Assembly (NCBI GenBank): GCA_019308985.1
Contig: JAFDHB010000163.1
Coordinates: forward strand, 1 to 9,712
Reading direction: 5' to 3'
Source of the DNA: Deltaproteobacteria bacterium
Lineage (GTDB): Bacteria; Desulfobacterota; DSM-4660; Desulfatiglandales; HGW-15
DNA: 9,712 nucleotides
Positions 5,909 through 9,712 of the stretch are shown here, piece by piece. The translations under genes and the position numbers were made by a program. The notes under the pieces were generated by a model, which saw only the letters and a program-made list of their open reading frames with translations, was not told where the DNA came from and made no database searches. The number at the start of each line of letters is the position of its first letter. The stretch's first letter is position 1.

Positions 5909-7060
5909 CTACAGGACTCCTATCAACCTGGCAATAACTATCCTCTGTACCTCTGAAGTACCTTCCCCTATTTCCAGTAACTTCTGGTCTCGATAAAACC
6001 TCTCCACGTCATACTCCTTCATAAGCCCGTAGCCGCCGTGTAACTGAACCGCGTGGTTTGCGCAGCGGTACATCACCTCGGAACAATGAAGTTTGGCCAT
6101 GGCCGCCTCCTTCCTGAAAGGCATGTTGTTGTCCCGGAGCCAGCACGCCTTATAGAGCAGGAGTCGGGCACATTCGATCTCCAGGCTCATATCAGCCAGC
6201 TTGAATGCGTTTACCTGGAAATTTGAAATGGGCTGTCCGAATTGAACCCTCTGCTTGCTGTACTTCATGGCCAACTCGAAACATCCCTGGGCTCCCCCGA
6301 GCCCCATTGCGGCAATGGAGAGACGCCCCCCATCCAGGGTCTGCATCATCTGGTAGAAGCCATGGCCCCTTGGGCCCAGGAGATTTTCCTTGGGGACTCT
6401 GCAATCATCGAAATAGAGCTCACTGGTGTTGGATGCCCTCCACATCATTTTCCCATGCATCTCCCTGGCCTCGAACCCGGGGGTGCCGGACTCAATGAGT
6501 ATGCAGGAGAGCTCAGGGCGCCCGTCTTCCCTTGTCCCGGTGCGGCAGAGCGCCGTTACCCCTGCCGTAATCCTTGTGGCGCCGTTCGTGATGAAGATCT
6601 TGCTGCCGTTAATGACCCACTCGTCGCCCTCCAGGACCGCCGTGGTTTGGGTACTTCCTGCGTCCGAGCCCGCGTTGGGTTCCGTGAGGCCAAACGCCCA
6701 CAGGGTCTCCCCTGTACACAGGTGGGGGAGATACTTCCTTTTTTGCTCTTCGTTCCCGAAATAATAAATAGGGCCTATCCCGAGTGAATTCCCTGCTGCA
6801 ATTGTCGCGGCATGGGAGCCGTCCACCCTGGCTATCTCCTCCGTGGCGATAATATAGGATATGTAGTCCATGGCTTGCCCGCCGTATTCCTCGGAGACAA
6901 ACATCCCGAACAGCCCGAGCTCCGCCATTTTCCTGGTGGTCTCGTAGGAAAACGTTTCTTTCTCGTCCAGTTCCCTGGCCACGGGTTTTATTTCCTTCTC
7001 AGCGAACTGCCTGACAGTATTCCTGAGTATCTCCTGCTCCATTGAAAGGCTGAAGTCCAT
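5909..7060 (-). CDS. Acyl-CoA dehydrogenase, FAD-dependent (short/medium-chain type)
   Basis: A 383-residue cytoplasmic flavoenzyme that oxidises acyl-CoA to trans-2-enoyl-CoA and passes electrons to an electron-transfer flavoprotein. The sequence shows the FAD-binding FGLTEPNAGSDAGST stretch, the KIFITNG segment, the second family signature near QLHGGYGLMKEYDVERFYRD, and the terminal EGTSEVQR, in which Glu366 is the expected catalytic base. Length is that of butyryl/short-chain enzymes. ATG 7060 is chosen because AGGAG (complement of 7066-7070) is five bases upstream and MDFSLSMEQ is a typical start; an in-frame extension to 7096 adds 12 unlikely residues. It follows the FlaA1-like segment by 52 bases and precedes msbA by 82, so it seems part of the same transcript. 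The acyl substrate cannot be told from sequence. Confidence 0.93.
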   Translation of the reverse strand: MDFSLSMEQEILRNTVRQFAEKEIKPVARELDEKETFSYETTRKMAELGLFGMFVSEEYGGQAMDYISYIIATEEIARVDGSHAATIAAGNSLGIGPIYYFGNEEQKRKYLPHLCTGETLWAFGLTEPNAGSDAGSTQTTAVLEGDEWVINGSKIFITNGATRITAGVTALCRTGTREDGRPELSCILIESGTPGFEAREMHGKMMWRASNTSELYFDDCRVPKENLLGPRGHGFYQMMQTLDGGRLSIAAMGLGGAQGCFELAMKYSKQRVQFGQPISNFQVNAFKLADMSLEIECARLLLYKACWLRDNNMPFRKEAAMAKLHCSEVMYRCANHAVQLHGGYGLMKEYDVERFYRDQKLLEIGEGTSEVQRIVIARLIGVL

Positions 7061-7112
7061 GGCCGCTCCTTTGAAGATGTTTGGAAAGACGAGCAAGGCA
7101 AAGAAAGGCGCC

Positions 7113-7685
7113 TCAGCTTATGATCAGCTTCATCTGCTTTACTTCCACTTCCGCACCCATCTCCTCACAAAGGGCACCTAATTGTCTCTTCTTTTCCGTG
7201 CCGTTCTGCTTGAAAGAAACTATGATTCTTCTGATATCATGCTTCCTTATGATATCCCCAAGATCCTCTTGCCCACCAAGCACCGGGTATCCTTGAATTT
7301 TCCGCCTATGAAGTTGGGTATTATCGTCGATAAACCCGACGAGCTTTATCCCCAGATCCCTGTTGGTCTCGATCTCCTTGACCAGCATCATCCCCCCTAC
7401 CCCCGCACCGTAGATGAGAGTGGGTGTTCCTCTTTGATTCCCCTTCTTGATCCCTTCGTCCAGGAGCCTGAAAGAAAGGCGGGACAGGGATACCATGATC
7501 AACATCAGGACCCAATATATCACGAACACGGCCCTCGAGAAGCTTCTAAATCGGTAGAGGCCTAGAAGGATCAAGATGGACATGATGGTCCCCAAGGTAA
7601 TGGCCTTCATATAGTCATTTAGATCCCTTATGCTGGTGCTCTCCCACACTCCCCGGTATATGCCAAAGACATAAAAGGAGAGCAT
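7113..7685 (-). CDS. FlaA1/CapD-like membrane + Rossmann (CoA_binding_3) segment, cut off from the upstream WecA-like ORF
   Basis: A 190-residue frame that matches the N-terminal part of FlaA1/CapD/WbaP-type polysaccharide proteins: FGIYRGVW, two hydrophobic helices (about 28-42 and 52-68), a basic loop, then a Rossmann unit starting LIYGAGVGG (about residues 89-97) with GFIDDN and GYPVLGG. It stops there: the catalytic SDR epimerase domain of FlaA1/CapD and the phosphoglycosyl transferase domain of WbaP are both absent. ATG 7685 has no ribosome-binding site and begins in the middle of the expected helix, because the missing start lies in the preceding ORF. Removing one copy of the 26-base duplication joins it in frame to that ORF. 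As the sequence stands, it may be untranslated or made only by reinitiation from the stop 30 bases upstream. Best read as the 3' part of a disrupted fusion gene. Confidence 0.75.
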   Translation of the reverse strand: MLSFYVFGIYRGVWESTSIRDLNDYMKAITLGTIMSILILLGLYRFRSFSRAVFVIYWVLMLIMVSLSRLSFRLLDEGIKKGNQRGTPTLIYGAGVGGMMLVKEIETNRDLGIKLVGFIDDNTQLHRRKIQGYPVLGGQEDLGDIIRKHDIRRIIVSFKQNGTEKKRQLGALCEEMGAEVEVKQMKLIIS

Positions 7686-7689
7686 CTGG

Positions 7690-7741
7690 CAGCCGATTAT
7701 GACAGGCAGTGATTTCAGCCGATTATGACAGGCAGTGATTT
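7690..7741. repeat. Perfect 26-base tandem duplication inside the WecA-FlaA1 gene
   Basis: Bases 7690-7715 and 7716-7741 are identical, directly adjacent copies of 26 bases. On the - strand each copy encodes KSLPVIIG in the original frame. Because 26 is not a multiple of three, the second copy brings in a TGA stop (7715-7717) and shifts the frame. One copy alone reads straight through as IIGCQMLSFYVFG. Confidence 0.97.
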
Positions 7742-8980
7742 TAGGAAAAAATCAAAATTACCTCCCAGCACCCCTTCGAAGCGAAGGAGATAGGAGGTGT
7801 AATATGCCGTGGTTATCAGGACCAGATCCAGGAGGACCTCGAACATCCTCCTTTTATAGGTTATGTCGACCAGGATAGGGGTGATGACCCCGGAGACACC
7901 CTTTGGAGATCCGGGCTTTTCACGATAGACTCTCACCTTTGCCAGGTATATCCAGAAGAAAATGATAAATAGTAAATACAGGGTTACGATCACGAGGCTC
8001 GGCCCTACATCCAGGCGACTTATCATCAGGGCGATCAATCCCGAGACCACTGAAAAGGTATAGAGCACGAGGACGGCCTTTCTTTCTGAAAAGCCTATTG
8101 CCACCATCCTGTGTGAGGAGTGGTCCCTACCTCCCTTGGATATTGGTCTGCTGGACAACTTTCGCATCAGGCTGACAAAGGCGGTGTCCAGTATAGGGAT
8201 GAACACGATGAGGATCGGTATTGCAATAACCGAGAGGAGATGGAAAGGACTCCTCCCCAAACCCTGATCCGGGCTCCCCAACATGGTCAGACAGGCCAAG
8301 ACAAACCCTATGAAAAGGCTCCCAGAGTCCCCCATGAAGATCGATGCGGGGTTAAAGTTGAACACCAGGAACCCCAGGAGCACCCCCAGGTAACCTGCGC
8401 TCATCAATAGGAGTGGAACGGTAAAATGATTGGACCCCGGGTTCAGATAGAGCAAGATAAAAAGAAAGGCGCCTGCTATGAAGGCCGTGCCTGACGCAAG
8501 ACCGTCCATATTGTCCAAGAGGTTGAAAGCGTTGGTGATTCCCACCACCCATAGAATGGAGAGAAAGAGATTGATGGTCTTTGAAGTGGTCCAGTCCAGG
8601 CGAAAGCCGAAAAACATCAGGATGGAGACGATGATTATTTGCCCTGCCAGTTTGTGCTGGGGATCCATGTTGAATATATCGTCTCCAAGGCCCAACAGAA
8701 AAATCCCAGCCGTGCAAAGTACCATGGGCAGGTACTGTCGCTCAAGGATGCTCCAGTCTGTCAAGACCGAGGCAAGGACCCAGGCCCCCATGGTGGAACA
8801 GAAGATCCCGATACCGCCCAGCAACGGAGTGGGTCTTTTGTGCCACCGGTCCTGCTTTGGAACAGCGACCTGGCCTGTTCGGAGGGCCAACATCCGTACA
8901 AGAGGGGTCAAAACAAGGGAGATAGCGAGACCGCTTCCGAAAAGCGCTAGATACAGGTATCCGGTGTGACCAAACATCAT
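7715..8980 (-). CDS. WecA/TagO-type undecaprenyl-phosphate sugar-1-phosphate transferase (C-terminally interrupted)
   Basis: A multi-pass membrane enzyme of the MraY/WecA superfamily, which moves a sugar-1-phosphate (commonly GlcNAc-1-P) from a UDP-sugar to undecaprenyl phosphate to start O-antigen, capsule or teichoic-type glycans. Visible motifs are WHKRPTPLLGG (47-56), GDD (Asp100, Asp101), NLLDNMDG (Asp156, Asp159), MGDSGS (Asp218) and GRDHSSHR (284-291, the His-containing cytoplasmic loop). About ten hydrophobic segments fit the family. The catalytic region ends near residue 350. Residues 374-421 instead begin a FlaA1/CapD-like membrane domain (YKRRMFEVLLDLVLIT, SYLLRFEG) and are cut by a TGA made by the 26-base duplication. 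The catalytic part is intact and may be active. The start ATG overlaps the preceding glycosyltransferase stop (ATGA, 8977-8980), implying coupling; AGAAGG sits right before it. The exact sugar is not determinable. Confidence 0.88.
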   Translation of the reverse strand: MMFGHTGYLYLALFGSGLAISLVLTPLVRMLALRTGQVAVPKQDRWHKRPTPLLGGIGIFCSTMGAWVLASVLTDWSILERQYLPMVLCTAGIFLLGLGDDIFNMDPQHKLAGQIIIVSILMFFGFRLDWTTSKTINLFLSILWVVGITNAFNLLDNMDGLASGTAFIAGAFLFILLYLNPGSNHFTVPLLLMSAGYLGVLLGFLVFNFNPASIFMGDSGSLFIGFVLACLTMLGSPDQGLGRSPFHLLSVIAIPILIVFIPILDTAFVSLMRKLSSRPISKGGRDHSSHRMVAIGFSERKAVLVLYTFSVVSGLIALMISRLDVGPSLVIVTLYLLFIIFFWIYLAKVRVYREKPGSPKGVSGVITPILVDITYKRRMFEVLLDLVLITTAYYTSYLLRFEGVLGGNFDFFLKSLPVIIG

Positions 8981-9712
8981 CCTTCTTGTCCGCCCAGTGA
9001 GCGCCTCACCAGATCTTTGTAAAGGCTGTCCAAATCCCTCACCATCCTCTCCAGGGTGTATTGTTCAAGGACAAAAATCCTTGCCTTTTCAGCCCTGATC
9101 TTGGGTCTCGCCGGATCCTCCAGGAAAGAAACCAGGCTCTTTCCCATGGCCACAGCATCACCGGATGAGACAAGGAGGCCATGCCGAGCCTCTTTATAAC
9201 CCTGGGGAGTCTCATTGTCAATCATCCCCATCAAGTCCCTGACGCCGCCCACGTCACTCGCTATAACAGGCACACCCGATGCCATCCCCTCGATCAGGGT
9301 CACCGGGGTCCCCTCATTTAAAGAGGTCAGGACCAGCACGTCCAAGGCATGGTAAAGTGAAACCATATCCCTTATCCAGCCGACGAATTCCACGTACTCT
9401 CTCACTTTGATTTGCTCAGCATATCGCTCCAGTTCCCCCCTTAGTTCTCCATCCCCGACGATGAGAAACTTGAAGCGACCGAGCTTGCCGATCCCGGCCA
9501 AATATCCCATGGCATCCAACAGCATCCTGTGGTTCTTTACACCTGTCAGCCTTCCTACAATCCCAACTAGGACGGTATCCTTCCCTGTAGCACCAAGATA
9601 TCTTTTTCTCAATGAATTGCCATCGTGTGTTGTCTCAACCAGGGGGAGAAGATCAAATCCCAGGGGTATGATAACTGCTTTGTCCTCAGGGGCGATGCGA
9701 TATTTGTGACAG
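8977..9712 (-). CDS. GT-B glycosyltransferase, family 4-like (5' end beyond the window)
   Basis: The C-terminal portion of a GT-B glycosyltransferase that uses an activated sugar donor to extend a glycan. The Rossmann-like donor domain is seen: VGIVGRLTGVKNH, FLIVGDGELRGELE, VEFVGWIRDM, YHALDVLVLTS, and the retaining GT4 EX7E motif EGTPVTLIE (glutamate codons 9313-9315 and 9289-9291), then GVPVIASDVGGVRDL. The frame stays open to the window edge: before TTG 9612 it reads AVIIPLGFDLLPLVE, the usual interdomain motif, so 9612 is not the start and the N-terminal acceptor domain lies to the right. Its stop overlaps the next gene's ATG by four bases, placing both in one envelope-glycan operon. Confidence 0.9.
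   Translation of the reverse strand, partial: CHKYRIAPEDKAVIIPLGFDLLPLVETTHDGNSLRKRYLGATGKDTVLVGIVGRLTGVKNHRMLLDAMGYLAGIGKLGRFKFLIVGDGELRGELERYAEQIKVREYVEFVGWIRDMVSLYHALDVLVLTSLNEGTPVTLIEGMASGVPVIASDVGGVRDLMGMIDNETPQGYKEARHGLLVSSGDAVAMGKSLVSFLEDPARPKIRAEKARIFVLEQYTLERMVRDLDSLYKDLVRRSLGGQEG

Larger units (their letters stand above)
7113..8980 (-). other. Reconstructed single gene: WecA-type transferase fused to FlaA1-like domain (613 aa if one repeat copy is removed)
   Basis: The span is 1868 bases; without one 26-base copy it is 1842, exactly 614 codons. The joined protein would have the WecA-like transferase (residues 1 to about 350), a linker, four FlaA1-type helices and a Rossmann unit. 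The helix cut by the stop and the following FGIYRGVW motif are exactly contiguous in FlaA1/CapD relatives, which supports the join. Whether the intact form exists in the cell population, in close relatives, or only before an assembly error is not known. Confidence 0.75.

Noticed and set aside
6242..6787. 181-residue + strand frame opposite the acyl-CoA dehydrogenase
   Set aside because: It lies wholly within a well-supported gene on the other strand and matches no known family.

Overview
The window looks like a chromosomal segment of a Gram-negative bacterium, most plausibly a deltaproteobacterium in the broad sense (Desulfobacterota or a relative). This is inferred from an MsbA-type lipid exporter, a type A RNase P RNA, an acyl-CoA dehydrogenase, and the order Nif3 / zinc-ribbon coiled-coil protein / rnpB. 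No marker fixes the species. I see no CRISPR array, tRNA, rRNA, transposase or phage gene.

Left half, + strand. A strong intrinsic terminator (61-102) closes an unseen upstream gene. Then come a Nif3-family protein (195-1004), a coiled-coil zinc-ribbon protein (1027-1761), the RNase P RNA gene rnpB (1767-2173), and an unnamed Rossmann-fold, cysteine-rich protein (about 2274-2972). The N-terminal nucleotide-binding motif of that protein lies upstream of its first canonical start codon, so its 5' end is a puzzle. A 435-base gap (2973-3407) holds a candidate promoter and a 215-base element with 33-base, nearly perfect inverted terminal arms. A yggT-yggU pair follows (3408-3988).

Right half, - strand, read from right to left. 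The genes are a glycosyltransferase running off the window edge (8977-9712), a WecA/TagO-type polyprenyl-phosphate sugar-1-phosphate transferase (7715-8980), a FlaA1/CapD-like membrane plus Rossmann segment (7113-7685), an acyl-CoA dehydrogenase (5909-7060) and an MsbA-like ABC exporter (4006-5826). The two halves converge at about 3989-4005. The right-hand set looks like an envelope or surface-polysaccharide operon: a lipid-linked sugar is started on undecaprenyl phosphate, extended by glycosyltransferases, and a lipid flippase lies downstream.

Three observations stand out. (1) A perfect 26-base tandem duplication at 7690-7741 splits what would otherwise be one 613-residue WecA-FlaA1 fusion protein. 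(2) The 33-base inverted-repeat element at 3076-3290 resembles a MITE or a large structured leader RNA. (3) The Rossmann/cysteine protein has no normal start codon in frame with its glycine-rich loop, but has a strong Shine-Dalgarno sequence and a five-A run next to a CCCAAAA heptamer.
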